A DNA stretch of 42,199 nt from Verrucomicrobiota bacterium (GTDB lineage: Bacteria > Verrucomicrobiota > Verrucomicrobiia > Limisphaerales > UBA8199), in assembly GCA_029974925.1 (NCBI GenBank), contig JARKQH010000131.1, positions 1 through 42,199 on the forward strand, written 5' to 3'. Numbering within the stretch: the stretch's first letter is position 1; each line of letters starts with the position of its first letter. Positions 24,680-32,554 of the stretch are shown here, piece by piece. The translations under genes were made by a program, and so were the position numbers. Under the pieces are notes generated by a model, which was not told the DNA's origin, made no database searches, and worked only from the letters and a program-made list of their open reading frames with translations.

Positions 24680-26023
24680 ATGAACCGGGGCGCCAGGGCC
24701 GTCATGGGCCGGTTTGTCAGTTTGACTGCGCACCTCGCGCCGCGACCGGGGCTCCTCGCGGTGACGACCCTTGTCCTGTCCGGCGTCGTCGGGTTCGCTC
24801 AAATTCCACCCGACTGCTTTTCAGTGCGGGACCACGGAGCGCGCGGGGATGGGAAGACGGACGACACCGCTGCGTTTCAGAAGGCGCTGGACGCGGCGGG
24901 CCGGGCGGGGGGCGGGGTGGTTTACGCGCCGCGCGGCAATTATTTCTTCGCCGGACACCTCACCGTGCCTGCCGGGGTGACTCTCCGCGGCGTGTGGGAG
25001 TCGGTGCCGGCTCACAATGGGATTCGGGACGCCGGCCTGCCGAAGCCGACGGACGACGGCACGACCTTCTTGGTTACTGAAGGACGCGGCAGCGAGGCTG
25101 GCGCGCCGTTTATTACACTCAATCACAACAGCACGCTCAAAGGGGTGGTGCTTTATTACCCGGACCAGAAACCGGACGAAGAGCCGCAGCCGTATCCGTG
25201 GGCGGTGGCCATGCGGGGGAAGAACCCGGCGGTCCTGGCCGTCGAGCTGCTGAACCCGTACAACGGAATTGATGCGACGCGCAATGAGCGCCACCTGATT
25301 CGCGACGTGCACGGTCAACCGCTCCGCCGGGGCATACTGGTGGACGCCATCTACGATATTGGCCGGATTGAGAATGTGCATTTCAATCCGTGGTGGAGCC
25401 TCAAACCCCGGTTGTTTCAATGGCAGCAGGCCAATGGGGAGGCATTTGTATTCGGCCGCACGGACTGGCAGTACGTGTTCAACACCTTTTGTTTCGGCTA
25501 TAACGTGGGCTACAAATTCATCAAAACCCCGGCGGGCGTCTGCAATGGAAACTTTCTGGGCATTGGGGCCGACGATTGCTTTACCGCGCTGGTCGTCGAG
25601 CAATGCGCGCCGATGGGATTGTTGATCAGCAACGGCGAGTTTGTCTCCTTTCATGGTCCCGACCCGACGATGGTGAGGGTGGGCGAGTCCAACAGCGGCA
25701 GTGTCCGGTTCGTGAATTGCGCTTTCTGGGGGCCCTGCAACCAGATTGCCAAAATCGGCGGGCCGGGCACGGTGGGTTTCAGCGATTGCACGTTCGTCCA
25801 GTGGGATCACAAGAACCAGGGCCGGCATGCCTTGCAGGTTGAAGGGGGCACCGTGCTGGTGCGCGGCTGCGAGTTCCAGTCCGGCCGCCCGCACATTGCT
25901 CTGGCGGAAAACGTCAAACGCGCCATCATCAGCGACAACGTTCTGCCCGGCGCGTTGCGGCTCGACAACCGCAGCCGCGGCAAGGTGAAAATCAGTAATA
26001 ATAGCGGCGACCCGGAACCATGA
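24680..26023 (+). CDS. Secreted pectate-lyase-superfamily (Pectate_lyase_3-type) beta-helix protein
   Basis: A 447-residue exported protein (signal about 20-41, ending VVGFAQ). The start of the mature region is the classic Pectate_lyase_3/GH28-like opening: FSVRDHGARGDGKTDDTAAF, then GGGVVYAPRGNYFFAGHLTVPAGVTLRG. The rest is a right-handed parallel beta-helix with repeated turns (LLISNGEFVSF, VRFVNCAFWG, VGFSDCTFVQWD, VLVRGCEFQSG). Proteins of this group cleave pectin or other uronic-acid polymers, but catalytic residues vary and I cannot assign lyase or hydrolase activity. It sits between the GH2 and GH141-like genes in one operon. The start is four bases after the GH2 stop. Confidence 0.82.
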   Translation: MNRGARAVMGRFVSLTAHLAPRPGLLAVTTLVLSGVVGFAQIPPDCFSVRDHGARGDGKTDDTAAFQKALDAAGRAGGGVVYAPRGNYFFAGHLTVPAGVTLRGVWESVPAHNGIRDAGLPKPTDDGTTFLVTEGRGSEAGAPFITLNHNSTLKGVVLYYPDQKPDEEPQPYPWAVAMRGKNPAVLAVELLNPYNGIDATRNERHLIRDVHGQPLRRGILVDAIYDIGRIENVHFNPWWSLKPRLFQWQQANGEAFVFGRTDWQYVFNTFCFGYNVGYKFIKTPAGVCNGNFLGIGADDCFTALVVEQCAPMGLLISNGEFVSFHGPDPTMVRVGESNSGSVRFVNCAFWGPCNQIAKIGGPGTVGFSDCTFVQWDHKNQGRHALQVEGGTVLVRGCEFQSGRPHIALAENVKRAIISDNVLPGALRLDNRSRGKVKISNNSGDPEP

Positions 26024-26058
26024 TGGCGCTTGAGAAATCTGTCAGAGGGGCCGCGGCG

Positions 26059-28173
26059 ATGAAACCGCCCTGTCTCCGGCTGGCGGGGGCGTTGATGTCG
26101 TGGCTGTGGCTGGCCGTTTTGCTGGCCGCAGGGGAACGGGCGGCCGCAAGCGGCCTGGTGACTTTCCATGTTTCGCCGGAGGGCAATGACGCATGGTCGG
26201 GCCGTTTGGCCAGCCGGAACCTGAGGGGTAGCGATGGGCCCTTCGCCACGGTGGCGCAAGCCCTCAGCGCCGCGCGGTCCTGGCGCCAGAGCCAGCCTCC
26301 CGGCGCTCAGGTTGTTGTTTGCCTGAGGGGCGGGAACTATTTCCTTCCTGAAACCCTGGTGCTGACCCCCCAGGATTCCCACACTTGTTTCACCGCCTAT
26401 CGGCGCGAGCGCCCCGTCTTGAGCGGCGGCCGGAGCTTAAGCGGCTGGCGCCAGGTTCAAATCGGTGGCAGGCTGCTCTGGACTGCGGAGGTGCCGGAAG
26501 CTCGGGGTGGCAAGTGGGTTTTTCGCGAGCTCTGGGTCAATGGCGCGCGCGCAACCCGGGCGCGGCACCCCAACAAAGGTTACCTGGCGGTGGAATCCCT
26601 GCCCGACGCCACCAAAGAGTGGACCGATGGCCATCTGCGGTTTCGCTATCACGAGGCGGACCTCAAGCCGTTTGATTTTCTGGACGGCGCCGAGGTGGTG
26701 GTAATGACCCGCTGGGTCGAGTCACGGCTGCCCGTGGTCAGCGTGGATAAGAAGGAAAGAGTCCTGAACTTTGGGAAACGGTCGGTGTTTCAGCTTGCTG
26801 CCGGCGACCTTTATTATGTTGAAGGACCGCTCGAGTTGCTCGATCAGCCCGGAGAATGGAGCCTGGATTCGCGGCTTGGCAAGGTTTACTACTTTCCGCG
26901 TCCGGGGGACGACCTGAGCCAGTTCGAGGCCATTGCCCCCGTCCGGCCACAGGTGCTTCGACTCGAGGGTGAGCCGGCCCAGGGCCGGTTTATTGAAAAC
27001 GTCGAATTCAGGGGCATTACCTTTGCCCACGCCGAATGGTATTTCCCGGAGGAGTTTTACGCCGGCGGAGACAAACCGGTAATCTGGCCGCCGCCCAAGC
27101 CGGAAGTAGGCGGGTTTGCGCAAGCGGCAATTGGTGTGCCGGGGGCGGTTTGGGGACAGGGCGTAAAGGGCGCTGTGTTCGATCATTGCCGGTTTGTGAA
27201 CCTTGGGCCTTATGGCTTGGAACTCGGCCGCGGCTGCGCCAGCAATGTGATTCAACACTGCGAGTTCGCCCACCTCGGCGCCGGAGGTTTGAAACTTGGC
27301 GAGACCGCCATCCGCTCGAATCCTTTGGAGCAATCGGGCGGCAACGTGGTAACCGACTGCCACATTCATCATGGCGGGCGAATGTTCCACAGCGCGATTG
27401 GGATATGGATTGGCCAATCGGCGGACAACCAGCTCGCGCACAACCTCATTCATGACTTCTATTACACGGGCATCTCGATTGGCTGGACGTGGGGCTACGG
27501 TCCCACGCTGGCGCGCGGCAATCTCGTGGCCCATAACCACGTGCATCACATTGGGGTCCAATCCGACGGCGACGGCCCCATCCTCAGCGACATGGGTGGG
27601 ATTTACACCCTCGGCATGCAGCCCGGCACCCGGATTGTCAACAACCTCTGGCATGACGTCGCCGGCTTTCGTTATGGCGGATGGGGGATTTATTTCGACG
27701 AAGGCAGCAGCAGCATCCTCGCTCGCAGCAACGTGGTCTATCGCACCACTCACGGCGGGTTCCATCAGCATTACGGCGCGACCAACTTCGTTGAGAACAA
27801 CATCTTCGCGTTCGCTCGCGACCACCAGGTCCAGCGTTCCCGCCCTGAGCCGCACGTGAGCTTCAGTTTCCTCACCAACATCGTCTATTTCGACTCCGGC
27901 GTTCTGCTGGGCGGCAACTGGTCCGGTGACAACTATCGGCTCGATTACAATCTCTATTATGACGCACGGTCCATCACGAATACCGCCGTGTTGAAAACCC
28001 CTGTGGGAACTTGGGAGCAATGGCGGGAACGTGGCCACGACCGCAACTCGCGCATGGGTGACCCGTTGTTTTATAACCCGCAAAAAGGTGATTTCCGATT
28101 GCGTCGCAATTCCCCCGCGTTTGAGCTCGGTTTTCAAGCGATCAACCTGTCGAAAGTTGGGCCTCGGCGATAG
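26059..28173 (+). CDS. Secreted right-handed beta-helix glycosidase, GH141-like
   Basis: A 704-residue exported protein. The ATG at 26059 follows AGAGGGG at eight bases and gives a clean signal (MKPPCLRLAGALMSWLWLAV). An ATG at 26020, overlapping the previous stop as ATGA, is the alternative. The mature part opens FHVSPEGNDAWSGRLASRN and GPFATVAQALSAAR, then runs through a long parallel beta-helix with motifs such as IENVEFRGITFAHAEW, SNVIQHCEFAHLGAGGL, DNQLAHNLIHDFYYTGIS and GGWGIYFDEGSS. This layout fits GH141 (known members include an alpha-L-fucosidase acting on rhamnogalacturonan-II and a xylanase). The family assignment is by pattern and needs a profile search. It is the last gene of the GH2 operon, and a fucosylated or pectic substrate is plausible. 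Confidence 0.8.
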   Translation: MKPPCLRLAGALMSWLWLAVLLAAGERAAASGLVTFHVSPEGNDAWSGRLASRNLRGSDGPFATVAQALSAARSWRQSQPPGAQVVVCLRGGNYFLPETLVLTPQDSHTCFTAYRRERPVLSGGRSLSGWRQVQIGGRLLWTAEVPEARGGKWVFRELWVNGARATRARHPNKGYLAVESLPDATKEWTDGHLRFRYHEADLKPFDFLDGAEVVVMTRWVESRLPVVSVDKKERVLNFGKRSVFQLAAGDLYYVEGPLELLDQPGEWSLDSRLGKVYYFPRPGDDLSQFEAIAPVRPQVLRLEGEPAQGRFIENVEFRGITFAHAEWYFPEEFYAGGDKPVIWPPPKPEVGGFAQAAIGVPGAVWGQGVKGAVFDHCRFVNLGPYGLELGRGCASNVIQHCEFAHLGAGGLKLGETAIRSNPLEQSGGNVVTDCHIHHGGRMFHSAIGIWIGQSADNQLAHNLIHDFYYTGISIGWTWGYGPTLARGNLVAHNHVHHIGVQSDGDGPILSDMGGIYTLGMQPGTRIVNNLWHDVAGFRYGGWGIYFDEGSSSILARSNVVYRTTHGGFHQHYGATNFVENNIFAFARDHQVQRSRPEPHVSFSFLTNIVYFDSGVLLGGNWSGDNYRLDYNLYYDARSITNTAVLKTPVGTWEQWRERGHDRNSRMGDPLFYNPQKGDFRLRRNSPAFELGFQAINLSKVGPRR

Positions 28174-28187
28174 GCCGGAAGCGCGGC

Positions 28188-28237
28188 TGGGCGCTGGCGC
28201 CCACGAAAAGCATTGCAAACCTGGGCGCTGCCGCCCA
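28188..28237. repeat. Tandem 16-base palindromic repeats
   Basis: TGGGCGCTGGCGCCCA (28188-28203) and TGGGCGCTGCCGCCCA (28222-28237) differ at one base and are separated by 18 bases. Each folds into a TGGGCG/CGCCCA hairpin with a four-base loop. They lie just past the end of the glycosidase operon, where REP-type elements often sit. No T-run follows, so they are not ordinary terminators. No third copy was noticed in the window. Confidence 0.6.
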
Positions 28238-28371
28238 TCCCGAGCCCAAGGTCAGCCTAGTCGTATCTTAAGCCACTTTATTCCAATGACTTAAGAAATC
28301 CAGCGAGCTGGTACGCGCCATGCAGAAGGAATAGACAGTCGTAGAAGTCATCGAAATCTTGAGAAGCGGAT

Positions 28372-28836
28372 ATGAAGACAAGAATTTTAACCACCATGGC
28401 ACTCGGTTTGGCAATCACCTGCACCACCGCTCTGGCTCAGGGAACGGGCCCGCAGGGTGACCCAATCCAGCAACGGGATCAGGACCGGCTGCAAACCTGC
28501 AGTCCCGAGCTGGACCAGACGCGGCAGCGGGACCAGACACGGCTTCGCCTCCAGGATTGTCTCAGTGAAGACGCGAAGCGGGCGATCCAGGAGATGAAAC
28601 AGGCGCGCGAGCGTTACCAAGCCCAGCTTCAGGAGAAGAAGAAGGAATTGACCGCCTGCACCGAGCAGGAGCGGGCCCAGATTCGCGAGCAACTGCGTGA
28701 AACGGTCAAGGAGCAGCTTCGCGACCGTGAACAACTGCGCGAGCGGCTGCAACAGTTGCGTGAATGCGTGCCGACCCATGAGCAAATCATGGAGCAGGCG
28801 CGCGAGCGCGCGCGGGAGCGGGACGGCTCTCGTTGA
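28372..28836 (+). CDS. Periplasmic coiled-coil protein with four LxxC motifs
   Basis: A 154-residue exported protein with a Sec signal (about 1-22, ending TTALAQ). The mature part is nearly all charged helix, rich in Gln, Arg, Glu and Leu (REQLRETVKEQLRDREQLR), and surely a coiled coil. Four cysteines occur in LxxC contexts: C43 (LQTC), C63 (LQDC), C96 (LTAC) and C132 (LREC). This suggests disulfides between helices or metal binding. The layout recalls periplasmic chaperone-like proteins such as Spy/CpxP/ZraP in size and charge, but the LTxxQ motif of that family is absent, so I do not assign it. It is transcribed alone, with a strong terminator 20 bases downstream. Confidence 0.75.
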   Translation: MKTRILTTMALGLAITCTTALAQGTGPQGDPIQQRDQDRLQTCSPELDQTRQRDQTRLRLQDCLSEDAKRAIQEMKQARERYQAQLQEKKKELTACTEQERAQIREQLRETVKEQLRDREQLRERLQQLRECVPTHEQIMEQARERARERDGSR

Positions 28837-28855
28837 TACCCTGTGAAGGGATAAG

Positions 28856-28899
28856 CCCTCCGGGACCCATCGCTTGCCATGGCGCCTGGAGGGTTTTTT
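28856..28899 (+). terminator. Rho-independent terminator of the coiled-coil gene
   Basis: Outer stem CCCTCC/GGAGGG with an inner CCAT/ATGG helix, followed by six T residues (28894-28899). It lies about 20 bases past the stop at 28836. Confidence 0.75.
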
Positions 28900-28932
28900 G
28901 TTGCCAGGCCACCCGCCAGAGCTCAAGTCGTG

Positions 28933-31248
28933 ATGAACGTTCCCATGATCAGGTTTGAGACGAGCCGCTTTGTGGTCCGCCTCCGGGCCGGCTCCGTGAG
29001 GCAGTTCGGAACGGTCCCCGCCAGGCGGAGCGCGTCGCCCCGCGGCCGGACAGGCAGCTTTGTCCCGCGGCATCCCGATTGGCGGTGGCCACGGCGTTGG
29101 CTGACCTTTTTGCGGCCGGTGGCCATGGCGGTGCTCTTCGGTTGTTTTCTCTCCGGATTGGCCCGGGCAGGAGAGGTCCGTCCCGAGCGTTGGCGCTGGT
29201 CAAACCCGCGCCCTCACGGCAACAACATTCTCGACCTGGTCGTCACCCCCACGGTGGCCGTGCAGGTGGGCGACGCGGGCACGATTTACGTTCAGCGCGA
29301 AGACGAGCGCTGGGCCCCGGCGGTCACCGGCGTTACCAACTACCTCCGCGGCGTGGCACTCATGGGCGAGCGCTTTATCGCGGTTGGGGAGAACGGCTGC
29401 ATTTTGTGGTCGGATGACGGGGCTGTGTTTCAACCCGCCCAGGTGTCGCCGCCAACCACGGACTGGTTCGAGGGTGTGGCGGCTTCGGCGCAACGGGCCG
29501 TCGCGGTCGGTGACAACGGTTCCATCTACACCAGCACCAATGGCACTTTGTGGACGAAGGCAACTTCCGGCACGACCGAGTGGCTGCGCAGCGTCGCCTT
29601 TGGCGCCGCCGGCTTCGTGGCCGTGGGCGAGAACGGCACGGTGCTGCGCGCCGGCAGCAATGGCAGTTCCTGGACCCGCGCGACGATTTCCACCGCTCAC
29701 CTCAACCGCGTGCGTTACCTCGGCGTTGGCGGCAGCGCCCAGTTCTACATCGTGGGAACCGGTGGCGGCGTCTGGTCCAGTTCCAGCTCGAGCGGCCCCT
29801 GGACCTCCCTCGCCAGCGGCACCACCAACACCCTTTACGACGTGGCCTTGAACGACACCGGTTTGCTCGTGGTTGGCGACCAGGAGGTTCGTTTCCGGGC
29901 CGCAGGCACGACCGCCTGGACCAACCAGATTACTGACCTGCCGACCAATGCGCCGCCGGCCTGGGTTTATCTCACCGCTCACGGGCAGACCAACTACTGG
30001 CTGGCGGCTGGCCGCACGGGCCTGATGGTCTCGGGCAGTCGCAGCAACAGCGCCGCCGTATATACCTGGCAGGTGCTGCCGGATTCCTCCCACGCCTGGC
30101 TCTGGGACCTCACGGTCCAGCGAGGCATCTACGTCGCCGCAGGCGACCTGGCCACCATACAAACCAGCCTCGACGGGATTCTATGGGCCAGAGAAGTGGT
30201 GCCCTTGCCGCACACCAACACCGTGCTGCTGGGCGTGGGAGGCACTTCCAATCTTCTGCTGGCCGCCGGAAACGCGGGCAACCTGCTCATCAGCCGTTCC
30301 GGCCTGACCAACCTCATTATAACCAATTATGTCGGAACCAACCTCGTGGTCACCAATACCACCTTTGACACGTTGGGGCTCCTCTGGACCAACCTGCCTC
30401 CCTTTACCACCAACACCCTCCAGGGCGTGGCCTGCGACGGCTCCACCTTTGTGGTGTGTGGCGACCGCGGCCAAATCTTCACCAGCGCTGACGGGTCCAA
30501 CTTCACCGCCCGGGCCACCGCCACCACCAATTTCTTGTCCAGTGTGGCCCCCGGTCCCAACGGCTGGGTGGCCGTCGGCAGCCGTGGAACACTCCTGCGT
30601 GCGGGCCTTGACGCGGTGAGCTGGTCGCCGGTTTCGTTGGGCACCACCAACTGGCTCTATCGCGTTCGGTATCTCGGGGGGCAGTATGTGGTCGTGGGGC
30701 AGAACGGTTCGATTTACACCAGCGCGAACACTCTGAACTGGACCCTGCGGTCCAGCGGCACGACTCGCTGGCTGAATGATGCCGCCTGGCTTGACGGGCA
30801 ATGGTTTGTCGTCGGCACCCAGGGCCTGCTGCTTTCCAGCAGCAACCTGGTGCATTGGCAGGCGCTGCCCGTGCCCACCGGTAAATCGCTCTACGCGGCC
30901 ACTGCCTTTAATGGCCAGTTGGTGCTGGCCGGCATTGAGGGCGTCATCCTTCGCAACCAGGTTGTTCCGGCAACCTCACCGGTGGACTTTCTGGGTTATC
31001 ACCGCAGTGTCGCCACCAACGTCGTGGGTCAAACCAATACCAGCTACACCGCGACCGAGCTGTTCCTTTTCGGGGGGCTGCCGGACCAGTTCTTCCAGTT
31101 CCAATCCGCGACCAACGTCACCGGGCCGTGGATCACCAACGCCACCTTCGAGCTGTTCGATCCCTCCGGAACCATCTATCTGCTTCGCACTCGCAACCTC
31201 ACGAACACTCCCCCGCGAGAATTCTACCGGACCCGGCTGGTGCCCTGA
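28933..31248 (+). CDS. Secreted beta-propeller (BNR/YCF48-like) protein with fourteen repeats
   Basis: A 771-residue exported protein. The start at 28933 (MNVPMIRFETSRF) leaves a long basic N-region before the hydrophobic signal (VAMAVLFGCFLSGLARA), so the true start may be later. The body is built from repeats of the form F.AVGENG.I..S: I count fourteen, for example VAVGDNGSIYTS, VAVGENGTVLRA, YVAAGDLATIQTS, FVVCGDRGQIFTS and YVVVGQNGSIYTS. Fourteen would fit two seven-bladed propellers. Such proteins resemble sialidase-type or Ycf48-like propellers, but sialidase Asp-boxes and a catalytic Arg triad were not identified, so a binding role is more likely. The C terminus (FFQFQSATNVTGPW...REFYRTRLVP) resembles the tail of other secreted proteins in the window. 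Confidence 0.78.
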   Translation: MNVPMIRFETSRFVVRLRAGSVRQFGTVPARRSASPRGRTGSFVPRHPDWRWPRRWLTFLRPVAMAVLFGCFLSGLARAGEVRPERWRWSNPRPHGNNILDLVVTPTVAVQVGDAGTIYVQREDERWAPAVTGVTNYLRGVALMGERFIAVGENGCILWSDDGAVFQPAQVSPPTTDWFEGVAASAQRAVAVGDNGSIYTSTNGTLWTKATSGTTEWLRSVAFGAAGFVAVGENGTVLRAGSNGSSWTRATISTAHLNRVRYLGVGGSAQFYIVGTGGGVWSSSSSSGPWTSLASGTTNTLYDVALNDTGLLVVGDQEVRFRAAGTTAWTNQITDLPTNAPPAWVYLTAHGQTNYWLAAGRTGLMVSGSRSNSAAVYTWQVLPDSSHAWLWDLTVQRGIYVAAGDLATIQTSLDGILWAREVVPLPHTNTVLLGVGGTSNLLLAAGNAGNLLISRSGLTNLIITNYVGTNLVVTNTTFDTLGLLWTNLPPFTTNTLQGVACDGSTFVVCGDRGQIFTSADGSNFTARATATTNFLSSVAPGPNGWVAVGSRGTLLRAGLDAVSWSPVSLGTTNWLYRVRYLGGQYVVVGQNGSIYTSANTLNWTLRSSGTTRWLNDAAWLDGQWFVVGTQGLLLSSSNLVHWQALPVPTGKSLYAATAFNGQLVLAGIEGVILRNQVVPATSPVDFLGYHRSVATNVVGQTNTSYTATELFLFGGLPDQFFQFQSATNVTGPWITNATFELFDPSGTIYLLRTRNLTNTPPREFYRTRLVP

Positions 31249-31383
31249 GCCTCCTGCCTGGTATTGACCGCTTCGGATGCCGGCACCCCCTCCAGCAGGC
31301 TCTTCGCGGCCAGGGCGGGGCGGGACGGCCCCAGCGAACCTTTGACGCCGGGCTGCGGCTGCGCTATGCAACCGGGGAGCATG

Positions 31384-31815
31384 ATGGTTGAAAGCGCATT
31401 TCTTGGTGGCCGGGTGACTCGGAAGACTTTGCCGGTGATGTCGCCGCAACCCGGCGCGCCGCCGCTGAAACGGCTGGCCTTGCCGCAGGGGGAGCTGGCG
31501 CAGTTTCATGACGGAGTCGAGGCGATCCGGTATATGGCCTATATCGAGCTTCGCCCCGGGGCCCTCCGAGGCAACCACTATCACAAGATCAAGCGCGAGT
31601 ATGTTTATGTGATTGGCGGGAAAACCGAATTGCTGGTCCAGGATGTGAACAGCGCAGACCGCGCGGTGGTTCTCCTCCAGGCCGGCGACCTGGCCTTTAT
31701 CGAAACCGGCATTGCCCACACGCTCCGGCCCCGGAGCCCCGGCCAGGCCATCGAATTTTCCGCCGCACCGTTTGACCCGGCGGACATTTACCGCTTTCCA
31801 CTGGAGTTTGCCTGA
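31384..31815 (+). CDS. Cupin-domain protein
   Basis: A single-domain cupin of about 143 residues. The metal-binding motif is GNHYHKIKREYVYVIGG (two His and one Glu in H.H....E spacing), and a second motif supplies GIAHTLRP. The sequence between (LLQAGDLAFIE) is a typical cupin strand turn. The spacing resembles WxcM-like or sugar-ketoisomerase cupins, but no nucleotide-sugar genes are nearby and the function is not assigned. The start is uncertain: adjacent ATG codons at 31381 and 31384 lie very close to GGGGAG, an ATG lies at 31366, and another lies further downstream at 31438. The open frame extends further upstream without cupin-like sequence. Confidence 0.75.
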   Translation: MVESAFLGGRVTRKTLPVMSPQPGAPPLKRLALPQGELAQFHDGVEAIRYMAYIELRPGALRGNHYHKIKREYVYVIGGKTELLVQDVNSADRAVVLLQAGDLAFIETGIAHTLRPRSPGQAIEFSAAPFDPADIYRFPLEFA

Positions 31816-31880
31816 ACTGGACCCGTCACGGCAGCGGGCAACCGTAACAGCATCCGGGGGCGCCGGGCGACAGCGGCTAT

Positions 31881-31907
31881 GGGGTAAAACCCTACCCCCG
31901 GCTTTTT
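31881..31907 (+). terminator. Terminator after the cupin gene
   Basis: Perfect stem GGGGTA/TACCCC with a six-base loop, then CGGC and five T residues. It lies about 66 bases downstream of the cupin stop. The rest of the gap to the RRM gene (31908-32085) is more AT-rich and presumably holds that gene's promoter and leader. Confidence 0.5.
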
Positions 31908-32085
31908 CCGACGATTGGGCTTGCTATTTTCCGAAAAGCGGTCAATGTCAACTCGTCAATAGATAACTTGCGCATCCATGGCATGGTGGATCCTCAGGTG
32001 AACTCGGTTCAGTGATGATTTGAAACCCGGCAGTCGGGAACAGTCTGGAGAAAGCAAAAGTTCGTCTAGGACAGAATAGAGATAG

Positions 32086-32394
32086 ATGAGTGCAAAACTG
32101 TTTGTAGGAAATCTTTCCTTCAACATCACTGAAAACGACCTGCAGGACGCTTTCGCGGCGCACGGCACGGTCTTGGAAGCCAACCTCATGATGGACCGCG
32201 CCACCGGCCGGCCCCGCGGGTTTGGTTTTGTCACCATGAGCACGCCGGAGGAGGCGCAAAAGGCGATTGACGCAATGCACGGCAAGGAACTGGCCGGCCG
32301 TCCGCTGACGGTCAATGTTGCGCGTCCCCGCGAAGAACGTCCTTCGGGCGGCGGCTACCGCGAGTCACGCGGCGGCCGGCGGGAGCGCTACTAA
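32086..32394 (+). CDS. RRM-type RNA-binding protein
   Basis: A 102-residue glycine-rich RNA-binding protein of the kind found in cyanobacteria and Verrucomicrobiota. A single RNA recognition motif spans about 3-80, with RNP2 LFVGNLSF and RNP1 RGFGFVTM, each with the aromatic residues that stack on RNA bases. A short Arg/Gly/Ser-rich tail (GGGYRESRGGRRERY) follows. It probably binds mRNA and may act in cold or stress adaptation, as its cyanobacterial relatives do. It has a leader of possibly over 100 bases, including small hairpins (ATCCA/TGGAT near 31974-31991), and its own strong terminator. Confidence 0.93.
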   Translation: MSAKLFVGNLSFNITENDLQDAFAAHGTVLEANLMMDRATGRPRGFGFVTMSTPEEAQKAIDAMHGKELAGRPLTVNVARPREERPSGGGYRESRGGRRERY

Positions 32395-32423
32395 CCCAAC
32401 AGCTTTCTTCGGAAAGACAGACA

Positions 32424-32451
32424 GAGGCCCGGCATCCGGGCCTCTTTTTTT
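32424..32451 (+). terminator. Rho-independent terminator of the RRM gene
   Basis: Perfect nine-base stem GAGGCCCGG/CCGGGCCTC with a three-base loop, followed by an eight-base T-run (32444-32451). It starts 29 bases after the stop codon. This is the strongest terminator in the window. Confidence 0.9.
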
Positions 32452-32554
32452 GTGTGCGCCCGGCAGGGCGCAGAAAACCGAATGGGGACGGGGTCAAACG
32501 CGGTCCAACCGTCGGGGGCTTTTCCATCAGGTCCCGGAGGTCCGGTCGCCCGCT

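Noticed and set aside
22420-24705. Long minus-strand open frame (761 codons) across the GH2 gene
   Set aside because: Antisense to a GH2 enzyme with intact catalytic residues. The translation is Arg/His/Pro-rich and resembles nothing.
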